Part shown: positions 1-7,961 of the stretch, one piece after another
How the letters are laid out: each line of letters opens with the position of its first letter
How positions within the stretch are numbered: the first letter of the stretch is position 1
Origin: JASFEQ01 sp050122535
Lineage (GTDB): Bacteria; Desulfobacterota; DSM-4660; Desulfatiglandales; HGW-15
Direction of reading: 5' to 3'
Assembly (NCBI GenBank): GCA_050122535.1
Contig: JASFIT010000047.1
Coordinates: 1 to 17,502, forward strand
DNA: 17,502 bases
Notes under the pieces: generated by a model
Told to the model about the DNA's origin: nothing
The model's input: the letters and a program-made list of their open reading frames with translations, nothing else
The model's database searches: none
Program-made: the position numbers and the translations under genes

Positions 1-783
1 GTTATACCAGCGCATTCTACTTAGCGGTAATTCGAGGGCTGTTTCAGGAGAGATCCCCGTGGGAATGGGTTTATCTGGTTGAAAAGGAAACAACTTCACA
101 GACATCTTTGTGACAATTCCCATTGAACCCATCCAACCCGGAGAAAAGCCCCGAATAAGACCTCTTAAATCAGGCCCTATGCCTTCGCCCCACAAATAAT
201 CATCTTTATTGAAAGCCAAGGACCCGAGCCTAAGTATCTCCCCACTCGGTAATACCCACTCCACACCCAAAATCCTTCGGTTAGCTATACATGTTCTATA
301 ATTTAAGGGAGAACTACCGTACAGGATATGATTAGCCACAACACCCACCTGCGAACCACCCCCAGGAATTGTCGTATACAGCCCCCTTTTCATGGCCTCT
401 TCTTGAAGCTGAGAATAGATAATTCCTGACCCCACAACAGCATACATGTGTCTTTCATCAATTTCACAACAGTCCATCCTCTTCAGGTCAAGCAATATGG
501 CATCATTGACCTTGGGGGCCCCTCGTCCTGACCACCATTGGGTGCTGACAGGCATAAAGGGGATTTTATATCGGTTACACGTTCTCACTATCTTCTGGAC
601 CTCCTCGGTCGTGTTAGGGAAAATGACACATCCGGGTCTTTTCATGATGGTGGCTATTCCCAAGTCTGTTTCAAATCCATTTGGACCTGGGGTATGAGCC
701 TCGCAATCGACGGGGTCCTCTGATATATATTCTGATCCCACAATCGACTCTAGAACGCTGTATGCCTCTTTCGGAATACTCAT
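1..783 (-). CDS. FAD-binding oxidoreductase, third gene of left module (3' end cut by window edge)
   Basis: An open frame runs from an ATG at 783 to the left edge without a stop, giving 261 N-terminal residues of a protein whose paralogue at 10886-12460 has 524. The two start alike (MSIPKEAYSVLESIVG against MGIPQEAYKAIEDIVG) and share VPGGG/IPGGG-type and LDLKRM stretches; about half the residues match by eye. The visible part corresponds to the FAD_binding_4 (VAO/PCMH-fold) domain. The usual glycine-rich FAD-pyrophosphate loop is replaced by a VSTQWWSGRGAPK-type segment, so FAD binding is inferred from the fold. It starts 12 bp after the Fe-S gene's stop and is probably translationally coupled, with an AGGAGG-like site in the gap. 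It likely acts as the second flavin subunit of a GlcDEF-like complex. Substrate unknown. Confidence 0.85.
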   Translation of the reverse strand, partial: MSIPKEAYSVLESIVGSEYISEDPVDCEAHTPGPNGFETDLGIATIMKRPGCVIFPNTTEEVQKIVRTCNRYKIPFMPVSTQWWSGRGAPKVNDAILLDLKRMDCCEIDERHMYAVVGSGIIYSQLQEEAMKRGLYTTIPGGGSQVGVVANHILYGSSPLNYRTCIANRRILGVEWVLPSGEILRLGSLAFNKDDYLWGEGIGPDLRGLIRGFSPGWMGSMGIVTKMSVKLFPFQPDKPIPTGISPETALELPLSRMRWYN

Positions 784-795
784 CTTGCGGGCCTC

Positions 796-2088
796 CTATT
801 TAATTGCTTCACCTATTAATTCGGAAATATCATATACGCTCATATTATCGCCAGAAGCCTTAATCGTATTCGTAAAATTCTCCTTACATCTGGGGCAGGT
901 GGTCACCAAGGCTTGGGCGCCCACATCTTTCGCTTCAAGAAGCCTTTCATCCGCACTCCACTTGGCAAAATCAGGGAAGGCTTCTTTTACACCACCTCCA
1001 GCCCCGCAACACCAAGCATTCTCCCTTATTCTAACCATCTCCACCAGATCAGTCCCTGGAATACGCTTTAGAATGTCTCGAGGTTGACCATAAAGCCCGT
1101 AAGTCCCCCGCCTGCGCGGCATGGTAGGCTCCGTTAGTCCAAAGTGACCTCGCTTGCCCTCCCAATAAACCCATGGTTCACTCATGCGCGCCAGGTTACA
1201 GGAATCATGATAGGTGAGTCGAAGGTCCAGTCTGTTCTTGAGTTGAATATTACCCTTTTCCAACGCCTCCTCTACAAACTCCACCATATGGATGACCTCA
1301 TACCCCATATCAGTTGTGGACTTACCGAGCATTTTGGGATAATCCACCTTCAGAGTCTTATAGCATTCTGCACAGCTGGTCACGACGGTCCTAGCCCCTG
1401 AATTCTCTATTCTCTCCATGTTATGCTTAGCCACCTCTTTAGCCTTATCCATCTGCCCCGTCGCGTATAAAGGATAGCCACAACAGTACTCATCAGGGCC
1501 CATGAGCTTGAATCCTCGACCAGAGGCATTCAATATACTTGCAGTGGCCCTGGAAATTTCAGGCATCTTGTATGAGGCATAACATCCCACAAAATAGATG
1601 ATGTCTGTTTTATCGACTGGCTTACTTTCCTGGATCCATTTCGCCCGATTTTTTCTGGGCGCACCAAAAACATTGCGTTCTTTTTCTATCTTCTCGGCCA
1701 GCGCCTTGTGTTCGGGCATGGGTCCATATCCATCATTCACACACTTTATTCTAAGGGCTTCTAAGGAAGACAAAATTTCTAGATCTAGGTTACGTTTACA
1801 ACCCGCATCACATGCGCCGCAGAGCTGACACTTATATATGGCTTCGACGAGCCTTTCCGAATAATTCACCTGTCCATCCATAAGCCCGAGGGCAAGACGT
1901 AATCTGCCCCAGGCTGAAAAGGAATCAAACAGATACCTCTTTTCACTGGGGCATCGGGTGCTGAATTTGCTCCCAGGCATATAGATATGATCTACCCACT
2001 TGCAGCCCTTACACCGAACACAACGCCTCATATCGTATCGGAAATTGTCCATGTCAGTAACATCTAGCTTAACGTATTCTTCAGGCAT
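796..2088 (-). CDS. CCG-domain (GlcF/HdrD-like) iron-sulfur electron-transfer protein, left copy
   Basis: This 430-residue protein has an N-terminal ferredoxin-like part and two CCG modules. The first cluster ligands appear to be C23, C26, C29 and a distant C46 (RCPS); the second set is C87, C90, C93, C97 (CQLCGACDAGC). CCG module 1 has C169, C202-C203-G and C239xxC242; module 2 has C297, C360-C361-G and C398xxC401. In HdrB/HdrD relatives such modules bind noncubane [4Fe-4S] clusters, and in GlcF they accept electrons from a flavoprotein. No signal peptide or membrane segment is evident, so it is probably cytoplasmic or peripheral. It sits between two FAD proteins, 31 bp after one and 12 bp before the other. 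Its job is probably to collect electrons from them; the final acceptor cannot be read from the sequence. Paralogue at 9589-10863. Confidence 0.92.
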   Translation of the reverse strand: MPEEYVKLDVTDMDNFRYDMRRCVRCKGCKWVDHIYMPGSKFSTRCPSEKRYLFDSFSAWGRLRLALGLMDGQVNYSERLVEAIYKCQLCGACDAGCKRNLDLEILSSLEALRIKCVNDGYGPMPEHKALAEKIEKERNVFGAPRKNRAKWIQESKPVDKTDIIYFVGCYASYKMPEISRATASILNASGRGFKLMGPDEYCCGYPLYATGQMDKAKEVAKHNMERIENSGARTVVTSCAECYKTLKVDYPKMLGKSTTDMGYEVIHMVEFVEEALEKGNIQLKNRLDLRLTYHDSCNLARMSEPWVYWEGKRGHFGLTEPTMPRRRGTYGLYGQPRDILKRIPGTDLVEMVRIRENAWCCGAGGGVKEAFPDFAKWSADERLLEAKDVGAQALVTTCPRCKENFTNTIKASGDNMSVYDISELIGEAIK

Positions 2089-2119
2089 TTTTCCTGCTCC
2101 TCACCCTAGAATTCAGGAA

Positions 2120-3577
2120 CTAAAAACAGAGTCTCCCGGGATTCATAATGTGATTTGGATCAAAGAGATCTTTTACCTTTTTTAAGGCAGTCGTATAGCT
2201 TGCCGTCCTTTCATAAACCAATTCTGCAAGGTCTCCGTAGGGGCGGGTAAATAAGGCGCCCATCTCCAGGAGTTCCTCCCCAATTTCACGGTACAAAATC
2301 CTAATTCTTTCCCTTTCCAGGGGCTCTTTAGGATTGTAATAGAAATTGAATTCTAAATGACATGCGCGAGACTGTTCTATAGGCTGGAGATAGAAACCTA
2401 TATCTTCTAGGGGAAAACCATACCTTGGTAACATTTCCACAACCTGATGGTAATAACTCGGGGCCTCTTCAGGTCTGGCTATGAAGAAAAGGTCCTGACA
2501 TGCACCACGAAGTCGATGCTTCCAGTAAGTGATTTCTTTAGGCCAGGGCTTTCGAAGTCTTTTAATGAGTTCTCTCCCTCCTCCAGTGACGCCTGGTAAG
2601 GCGTGGAGGATTTCCATGTCTGCGAAAAATTGCTTCCTTAAGTCTTGTAGGGCCTCTTCCTCGTAAGCAATCTTTTCTTCCGGCCGTCTTAAAGCCCCAC
2701 TCAAGATCAAAACTAGGGTCCATGAAGGTAAAACGGACTGCAATCTCATAAAATCATCAGGCCACTCATTAGCCAAGATGAGGGCTAAATCGAGATGGTT
2801 CAAGAGGAGGCATTCTTGTCCTATCCGGAGTTTTGGTATCCTATATATGGGCTCAATGGCATCATCTAGGCTCAAAAAGGTCATAAAAAGTATTTTGTCT
2901 GTTTTTGGCAGGTACTCAACCTTGAGATTCGCCCAGGTCACGACACCCATGGTTCCTTGAGCTCCCTGCAAAAGTCTGTAAAAGTCAATGCCAGGGCCTG
3001 CAGGGTTGGTTCCTTTAGCAGGAGAGTCTGGATAGTAGGGCACGCTGGCAGAGCCGGTGCGAAAGACTTCGCCGTTTGGCCACACCACCTCATAGGTCAA
3101 CAAAGGTTCACCAAATTCATAGACGGGTATGACAGGAACCTCTCTTTCCAGGTAGTCGGTAACAACGGACCGAGATGCATGAGGTAAAAGAGGTGTAATA
3201 ATTCGGAGTTCCTTTTTTTCCAGTTCTTCTAGAACCTTTTCCCAAGTCGCGCCCGGTTCAATTCGAACCCGCCGATTGGGCGCATCCACTTCCAATATCT
3301 TATTCATATGGGATAGATCTAGGACAATTCCGCCTTGACAGGGTATGGTTGTCCCGTGGAAATGGATCCCAGAACTTAGGGGGATTACGGGTAATGAATT
3401 ATTATTTGCAAAAGAAACTATTTTAGATACCTGTTCCGTGTCTTTTGGTTTCACGATGATTGTAGGGGCGCCGGGTGGACATATTCCAGCGTCGGTAGCG
3501 TATCTCCCAAGCATGTCCGCCGAATCAAAAACCTTCTTGGCGCCAACGATCTGTTCCATCTCTTTTTTTAAGTCCAT
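2120..3577 (-). CDS. FAD-binding oxidoreductase (VAO/GlcD-like), first gene of left module
   Basis: This is a 485-residue flavoprotein with an N-terminal FAD_binding_4 domain (about residues 37-180; PVIPLSSGIHFHG, GGIVLDLSHMN) and a substrate/cap domain ending in the family-typical FDPNHIMNPGRLCF. LLQGAQGTMGVVTWA also fits the FAD domain. The pyrophosphate loop is SSGIHFHG rather than the RGGGTS-type loop of GlcD, and H72 is conserved with the paralogue at 8076-9533, which has exactly the same length and is about half identical by eye. The ATG at 3577 has an AAGGG Shine-Dalgarno about 8 nt upstream. GlcD, D-lactate dehydrogenases, vanillyl-alcohol oxidase and p-cresol methylhydroxylase share the fold; the substrate here is not known. 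Linkage to an Fe-S protein rather than a cytochrome c argues against a classical p-cresol methylhydroxylase. Confidence 0.9.
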   Translation of the reverse strand: MDLKKEMEQIVGAKKVFDSADMLGRYATDAGICPPGAPTIIVKPKDTEQVSKIVSFANNNSLPVIPLSSGIHFHGTTIPCQGGIVLDLSHMNKILEVDAPNRRVRIEPGATWEKVLEELEKKELRIITPLLPHASRSVVTDYLEREVPVIPVYEFGEPLLTYEVVWPNGEVFRTGSASVPYYPDSPAKGTNPAGPGIDFYRLLQGAQGTMGVVTWANLKVEYLPKTDKILFMTFLSLDDAIEPIYRIPKLRIGQECLLLNHLDLALILANEWPDDFMRLQSVLPSWTLVLILSGALRRPEEKIAYEEEALQDLRKQFFADMEILHALPGVTGGGRELIKRLRKPWPKEITYWKHRLRGACQDLFFIARPEEAPSYYHQVVEMLPRYGFPLEDIGFYLQPIEQSRACHLEFNFYYNPKEPLERERIRILYREIGEELLEMGALFTRPYGDLAELVYERTASYTTALKKVKDLFDPNHIMNPGRLCF

Positions 3578-3609
3578 TACTTAAGCCCTTTCCACTAATT
3601 ACTGCGACA

Positions 3610-3681
3610 TTACTCCGACAAATCCTTCTCCTGTTCTCTAATCTCGCGCTTTAGTAACTTGGCCACCTTTGAGTAAGGGTT
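3610..3681 (-). pseudogene. Possible C-terminal remnant of an AMP-forming acyl-CoA ligase
   Basis: On the minus strand 23 codons before a stop read NPYSKVAKLLKREIREQE and then KDLSE. This resembles the C-terminal A10 motif region of AMP-forming acyl-CoA synthetases; FadD-type proteins end with a P-K-x-x-V-G-K-[IL]-L-[RK]-R-E-[LI]-R pattern. The conserved glycine before the catalytic lysine is alanine here, and no ligase body lies upstream in this frame. The frame overlaps the acyl-CoA dehydrogenase remnant by 7 nt. The match is short, so this is inference; it could be chance. Confidence 0.4.
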
Positions 3682-3782
3682 CCATTGGTGATAAAAATCT
3701 TGCTGCCATTGGTTATATACGCATCACCATCCCTGATGGCACTTGTGGGGGTTATAGAGACGTCGAATCCCTCATCGGGTTG
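3675..3782 (-). pseudogene. Acyl-CoA dehydrogenase remnant (middle domain)
   Basis: Thirty-six codons on the minus strand, bounded upstream by an in-frame stop at 3783-3785, contain QPDEGFDVSITPTSA followed by IRDGDAYITNGSKIFITNG. This is the middle domain of acyl-CoA dehydrogenases, where intact members read TEPxAGSDxxxxxTxAxxDGDxYxxNGxKxFITNG. The TEP motif is damaged (QPDEGFD), frames upstream to about 3890 carry stops, and no flavin-binding C-terminal domain follows. It is therefore a decayed piece of a former beta-oxidation gene. The rest of 3578-3948 shows no intact gene; the plus-strand reading frame across it is antisense to this remnant. Confidence 0.72.
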
Positions 3783-3948
3783 TTATGATGACAGTACTGA
3801 CTTTATATGGAAGAATGGTAACCCGCAGCAGATTTTGATGCCAACGGGTCATATGAACGAGCATAAGCCAAATACCATGGTGTCGAACTGACTCTCCCCC
3901 CTACAGCCTGCGACGCCTATGCATGGGCCTTAGATTTGGCTAAAACGA

Positions 3949-5133
3949 CTACGTCTCCTTGCCCACTATAACGACCCCGGCTGTCGCGGAATCAACTGGC
4001 GTCCCGCCAAGACCATGAACCAGTCCGGTTTTCGGATCCTTTAGTTGCCTTTCCTCAGCCTTGCCCTGAAGCTGCTTATAGACCTCATAAAGCATGCGTA
4101 GACCACTGGCGCCCACAGGATGTCCAAAACACTTAAGACCTCCATCCGTATTGACAGGTAGCTCACCCGTCAACGCAAAGGTGCCCGCAATAACATCCTC
4201 CTTGGCTTTTCCCCGGGGACTAAAACCGAGATCTTCATAAATAACCATCTCGGTAATCGTGAAACAGTCGTGAACAATTGCGAGATCTAGCTCTTTTCGG
4301 GGATCCTTAATGCCGGCGATCTCATAGGCTTGCTTGGCTGCTCTTACACTCTCCTCAAAATGGACAAAATCCCAGTCATCCTCAAGCTGGCCTTGGTAAT
4401 GTCCTGTGCTCAAACCTATACCTTTCACCAGCACATAATCATCCCGATATTTCTTGGCAAGATCAGTCCGGGTAATGATCGCCGCCCCACCACCGTCGCT
4501 GACACCACAGCAATCAAAAAGCCCCAAAGGGGGCGCCACCATAGGGGCCTTCAGCACCTGTTCTATGCTGATCTCCTTCTGAAACTGGGCCTTGGGGGTG
4601 AGGCTCCCATTGTGATGATTTTTCACAGCAATGCGGGCCAGCAATTCCTTGCCCTCTCCAGGGTCTATTCCATAATGATAGAAGTACCTCTGGGCAAGTT
4701 GTGCATAGACGGCCGGTGGCACATACAGGGGGTCTGCCCTATGGGTATAGGGCGTTGTGGGATCCATTCCCGCTGCTGGGATTCCCGAGTCCTTAAGTTT
4801 CTCAGCACCACAGACGAGGACCAGGTCATAGACCCCAGCCGCCACTGAAAAGCAGGCGTTCATAAAGGCGTCTTGTCCACTGGCACACCGGTTCTCCACA
4901 CGCGTTATAGGGATATAATCCGTTTTCAGGGGATAAGCCAATGACCGGCCCAGCTCCCCCGAAAGCATGGTGGACCACCAGGCTGCCTCTATCTCCTTTG
5001 GATCCACACCCGCATCCTCAAAGGCCTCGTAGCACGCATCTATAATCAAGTCCTTGACATCCTTGTCCCAGAGTTCCCCAAACTTGGTGCAACCCATTCC
5101 GATTATTGCAACTTGATCTTTAAATCCTGGCAT
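3949..5133 (-). CDS. SCP2-type (archaeal-like) acyl-CoA thiolase
   Basis: This 394-residue thiolase probably cleaves a beta-ketoacyl-CoA with CoA, or condenses acyl-CoAs. Visible active-site features are the nucleophile C83 in NRCASGQDAF, the HDCF motif (H288), and GGLKCFGHPVGASG with H338. The sequence type is that of SCP2/archaeal acetoacetyl-CoA thiolases, which lack a C-terminal CxG and work with a DUF35 zinc-ribbon/OB-fold partner; the toluene-pathway benzoylsuccinyl-CoA thiolase BbsAB is a bacterial example. The partner lies directly upstream, its stop separated from this ATG by 1 nt, with AGGAGG inside the end of the partner gene, which implies coupled translation and probably a complex. 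The catalytic set looks complete. Beta-oxidation of a ring-derived acyl-CoA is a likely role; the substrate is not determined. Confidence 0.93.
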   Translation of the reverse strand: MPGFKDQVAIIGMGCTKFGELWDKDVKDLIIDACYEAFEDAGVDPKEIEAAWWSTMLSGELGRSLAYPLKTDYIPITRVENRCASGQDAFMNACFSVAAGVYDLVLVCGAEKLKDSGIPAAGMDPTTPYTHRADPLYVPPAVYAQLAQRYFYHYGIDPGEGKELLARIAVKNHHNGSLTPKAQFQKEISIEQVLKAPMVAPPLGLFDCCGVSDGGGAAIITRTDLAKKYRDDYVLVKGIGLSTGHYQGQLEDDWDFVHFEESVRAAKQAYEIAGIKDPRKELDLAIVHDCFTITEMVIYEDLGFSPRGKAKEDVIAGTFALTGELPVNTDGGLKCFGHPVGASGLRMLYEVYKQLQGKAEERQLKDPKTGLVHGLGGTPVDSATAGVVIVGKET

Positions 5134-5134
5134 A

Positions 5135-6547
5135 TCAACCCTCCTCGGTTCCCCGCAGCGGAACTGCCTTCCAGATATAAGTGCTGATCATATCGCTTGG
5201 CAGCAGCTCCAGCTTCCTAAAACTCATCTCTACCGGTGTCCCTATTTTGAACTCTGATAGATCCCCATCGGTCAAATTGCAGAAGATTCGACCGCCGCCC
5301 TCGAAGTTTACCAGCCCCACCAATTCGCCCGTAATAGGATCCCTAGAACTGGTAAAAATCTCGCCTCGCTTGTCGGCCAGGGTAACCGCTTCAAAATCAT
5401 CCTTTGCCTGACATTTGGCGCATATGCGCTGCGGAGGATATTCAATGGCACCGCAGGCCTTGCACCTGCTCCCATGTAGGGAAAAAATCCGATCCCTTTC
5501 CCTGAAAATCGGTGGAGCCGAGGCATATGTCACAGAAAAGGGAACGCGGATATCCTTGCCTGCCACCAGCCCACGCCACATCAGGTAATGCAGGTAATCC
5601 GGAACCAACCATTTGGACTTCAGATGGGCATTAACCCCCAATCGCCCCTCAATTTCTCCTATCTCCTTGTTCATTTTGAGGGCAATAGCATCGCTACCCC
5701 CTCCATAACTGGCCACAAGGATCTTATCCCCAGGTTTGGCCTCCTCAAGGGCTGCCACTAATAAGAGCAACGGAAAGGCGGTTCCCGTATTTCCCAAAAC
5801 CCCAAACAGGGGATTTTGAAGCTGGGTGTTCGGATCAAAACCGAGACGCTTTGCCAGAGCCATTGGGGTCCGCATATCGGGACAATAGAAAACCACCTTG
5901 GCAAAATCCTGGGCCGCCAGATTCTTTTCCTTCATCAGACCAGCAATCGCCTCTCCCATAGATTTCATATAGCCATCTGTCAAATCAAACCGACTTTCCC
6001 AGGAATTGACAAAGGTATCTTTGCTCCTTCGCCATACATCAAAGATCTCATTTGCGACAGAAAAGCTTGCCTCTAAATCGACTGCCACGTTCTCAGCGCC
6101 AATAAGGAGGGCTGCCGCCCCGTCACCCCCATTTCGCTCATGCTCGGAGCGCGGCTCTCCCACACGGCAGTCTGCCGCCACCACCACAACCTGCCTGGCG
6201 GAGCCGGCCTTGACTGCATCCGCGGCCAGTCTCAGTGCTGTGGTCCCGGCCTTAAGTGAACTGGCAAAATCGGCGGTCAGAATGCCCTCACGCAGATCCA
6301 CCGCCTTGGCAATCAGCGTGGCCATCTGCTTCTCAGCAAAAGGTGAGGTGGTTGAAGCAAAAAACAGCCCGTCCACCTGATCCCGAGCTACACCCTTTAG
6401 GCAATCTAGAACAGCAGCCACTGCCATGGTAATGCTATCTTCGTCAGGTCCGGCCACAGACCGCTCACCAGGCATCCCTTTGGCAATGAGTTCAAGCGCC
6501 ATGCGCCACTTTGGAACGTAACCCCCGCAGGATACAATACCAACCAT
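5135..6547 (-). CDS. HMG-CoA synthase-like domain fused to a DUF35 zinc-ribbon/OB-fold domain (catalytic residues missing)
   Basis: A 470-residue fusion. Residues 1 to about 335 match archaeal HMG-CoA synthase: GIVSCGGYVPKWR at the start, PDEDS, the LGNT turn (N253), and ASYGGGSDA near 279-287. Residues from about 345 form a DUF35 rubredoxin-like zinc ribbon (C362, C365, C376, C379) followed by an OB-fold to about 460. Aligned from memory with archaeal HMG-CoA synthase, the catalytic Glu is T66, the nucleophilic Cys is L98 (SSLKAGT against ACKAGT) and the His is Y221 (VFYCPD against VFHQPN). The domain is therefore unlikely to condense anything. In archaea thiolase, HMG-CoA synthase and DUF35 form one complex with the DUF35 protein bridging CoA sites; here it is probably a structural or CoA-binding partner for the downstream thiolase. 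A GGAGGA site precedes the ATG. Confidence 0.88.
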   Translation of the reverse strand: MVGIVSCGGYVPKWRMALELIAKGMPGERSVAGPDEDSITMAVAAVLDCLKGVARDQVDGLFFASTTSPFAEKQMATLIAKAVDLREGILTADFASSLKAGTTALRLAADAVKAGSARQVVVVAADCRVGEPRSEHERNGGDGAAALLIGAENVAVDLEASFSVANEIFDVWRRSKDTFVNSWESRFDLTDGYMKSMGEAIAGLMKEKNLAAQDFAKVVFYCPDMRTPMALAKRLGFDPNTQLQNPLFGVLGNTGTAFPLLLLVAALEEAKPGDKILVASYGGGSDAIALKMNKEIGEIEGRLGVNAHLKSKWLVPDYLHYLMWRGLVAGKDIRVPFSVTYASAPPIFRERDRIFSLHGSRCKACGAIEYPPQRICAKCQAKDDFEAVTLADKRGEIFTSSRDPITGELVGLVNFEGGGRIFCNLTDGDLSEFKIGTPVEMSFRKLELLPSDMISTYIWKAVPLRGTEEG

Positions 6548-6669
6548 CTAATCCTCCTCTCCTTTGTTTCGAAAAGATCTCATTGATCACCTAGGGTCGC
6601 CAATGGACCAAACACGCCCATATTCCATGCTTTAGTGATCTGTGAAATCTGCCATACGCTAAGTTATGG

Positions 6670-7194
6670 TTATGTTGTCGTTGAGATCTGTTTTATCACT
6701 TTTACGAGACGAGCCGACATTTCCGACTTTTCACCATCCGTATAGATTGAAAAAAATCTTTCTAAATTCTCGTCTTTTTCCTGGGATATATTTACTAAAG
6801 TCTGTCTTCCTTTCGGCGTAATTTCCAGCACGGTCACGCGCTCGTCATCAGGATCACTCTTCCGAATAAGAAGGCCGCTTCTTTCCAATCTTTTGGCGAT
6901 CCCCGTCAAATTTGCGCCCGTAACCAGCATTATTTTGCTGGTGTTGGTCATCGTATTTTGTCCATTCTCCGACCCACCCAGAAATCTGAGAGCGTTGTAT
7001 TGCGCGAATGTGACGCCATAGTTTTTGAATACTTTTGATAATTCCTTCTTCAGCAGTTCGGCGGTTCTCACGATGGCCATCATCGTTCTCTCATCTATGC
7101 TCAAGTCACCCTCATAGGCATATTTAGACCCACCCCTTAAACCGCTTTCCAGGCCCCCTTCCTCGAAGCCTAATTGCCTAAACGTATCACTCAA
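6670..7194 (-). CDS. MarR-family transcriptional regulator
   Basis: A 174-residue winged-helix protein. The helix-turn-helix lies in the middle (ANLTGIAKRLERSGLL) and the wing is DPDDERVTVLEITPKG, a classic MarR signature. An N-terminal extension of about 30 glycine-rich residues precedes the dimerisation helix. No in-frame ATG occurs before residue 38, so the start is taken as TTG at 7194, with AGGAG 11 nt upstream. It lies 123 bp upstream of the HMG-CoA-synthase-like gene on the same strand and faces away from the right-hand module, a usual position for a regulator controlling both arms. MarR proteins in aromatic catabolism often respond to aryl-CoA or phenolic ligands; the ligand here is unknown. 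Confidence 0.93.
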   Translation of the reverse strand: MSDTFRQLGFEEGGLESGLRGGSKYAYEGDLSIDERTMMAIVRTAELLKKELSKVFKNYGVTFAQYNALRFLGGSENGQNTMTNTSKIMLVTGANLTGIAKRLERSGLLIRKSDPDDERVTVLEITPKGRQTLVNISQEKDENLERFFSIYTDGEKSEMSARLVKVIKQISTTT

Positions 7195-7247
7195 TTTTCA
7201 ATAAACTCCTTTTTGTAAGATTTCACTCTTTGATCACAAAACAACTC

Positions 7248-7270
7248 AAAGTATAAACTATTAAAGTATA
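7248..7270. repeat. Direct repeat AAAGTATA, 15 bp period, over the marR transcription start
   Basis: AAAGTATA occurs at 7248-7255 and again at 7263-7270. On the minus strand the pair sits just downstream of the predicted -10 box of marR, across the expected transcription start. It could be an autoregulatory operator, but the region is AT-rich and the repeat is short, so chance is possible. Confidence 0.35.
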
Positions 7271-7299
7271 TATATATTTTATCGCGAATATCTTGTCAA
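7271..7299 (-). promoter_or_regulatory. Sigma70-type promoter for marR and the left arm
   Basis: On the minus strand a perfect TTGACA (-35, plus coordinates 7294-7299) is followed after 17 nt by TATATA (-10, 7271-7276). This is close to consensus with ideal spacing, about 75 bp upstream of the marR TTG start. It probably drives marR and perhaps the genes behind it; no clear terminator is visible between marR and the thiolase. Confidence 0.7.
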
Positions 7300-7931
7300 T
7301 GCCTAAATCTCCAAAAAATTTCAAACAAGACTCCTCTTTTTTATACAGCATAACATATTGATATCATTATTATATTATTAGCTCAACACCACGAGCCTGC
7401 CTATGATACACGCTCGGATGCTAAGGTGAAACGAAAAATTGCAGACCAGACTTTTTGGCTATCGTCATGGCCATATTTCCTTTCGCCTTCTGCTCCATGT
7501 CTTCACCCTATCCTCTGGGGAGGTCCTCCATGAAATCGCTAAGATCAGCAACGCCATTCACAGCGACACATCTTGTTTAAGTGAAATCCCTCCCATCCCA
7601 TTCTCGGCCTCTCACCTCCTTCTATGGCAATCGGTGTCAGTCTTGTACGTCGACGATCGTGGATGGCATCAGGTTTCAAGTAATTTATGAATATAATCTG
7701 TTAACATACTAAAATAAATGTTTTTGTGGATTAATTTGTTTGTACATCTTTTGCCTCTAGCGAAGCACATCACGCCGTCCCAAAACCCTATCCTAAAGCT
7801 TTCTCGGATATGCTATGTCTGAGGAACTGGGGATTGTCCCGCCAATTGCAACGGCAGTACACGTTCCACAGGCGACAAAACAGAGGAGAAGTTTAGAGGA
7901 ATGCTCAAGAGATAAGCAGACAAAATATGTC
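7300..7931. other. AT-rich intergenic region without a supported gene
   Basis: No reading frame here looks like a conserved protein. The plus frames 7439-7690 and 7815-8072 lack a good ribosome site, match no family I recognise, and the latter runs through the promoter of the right module. On the minus strand, around 7433-7580, short open pieces in one frame (for example VADLSDFMEDLP and MEQKAKGNMAMTIAKKSG, separated by a stop) could be remnants of a decayed gene, but I cannot assign a family. A partial dyad, GGGGATTGTCCC, lies near 7830. Confidence 0.5.
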
Positions 7932-7961
7932 TTGACAAGCCCAGAATGCTTTATATATAAA
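7932..7961 (+). promoter_or_regulatory. Sigma70-type promoter for the right FAD/Fe-S/FAD module
   Basis: A perfect TTGACA at 7932-7937 is followed by TATATA at 7954-7959 (16 nt spacer) or TATAAA at 7956-7961 (18 nt spacer). It lies about 115 bp upstream of the ATG at 8076. Both candidate -10 boxes lie inside the palindrome at 7949-7962, suggesting repressor control. Confidence 0.65.

Noticed and set aside
3685..3891. 68-codon plus-strand open frame in the gap before the left FAD module
   Set aside because: It is antisense to the acyl-CoA dehydrogenase remnant and shows no recognisable domain.
4330..4848. 172-codon plus-strand open frame
   Set aside because: It lies wholly antisense to the thiolase, whose frame has all catalytic motifs; no family resemblance or ribosome site.
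7439..7690. 83-codon plus-strand open frame in the intergenic region
   Set aside because: No ribosome site, no domain, unlikely composition; the complementary strand shows equally weak gene-like pieces.
7826..7842. GGGGATTGTCCC dyad as an end of a REP-associated or insertion element
   Set aside because: Only one imperfect copy, with no transposase, matching partner end or target duplication seen.
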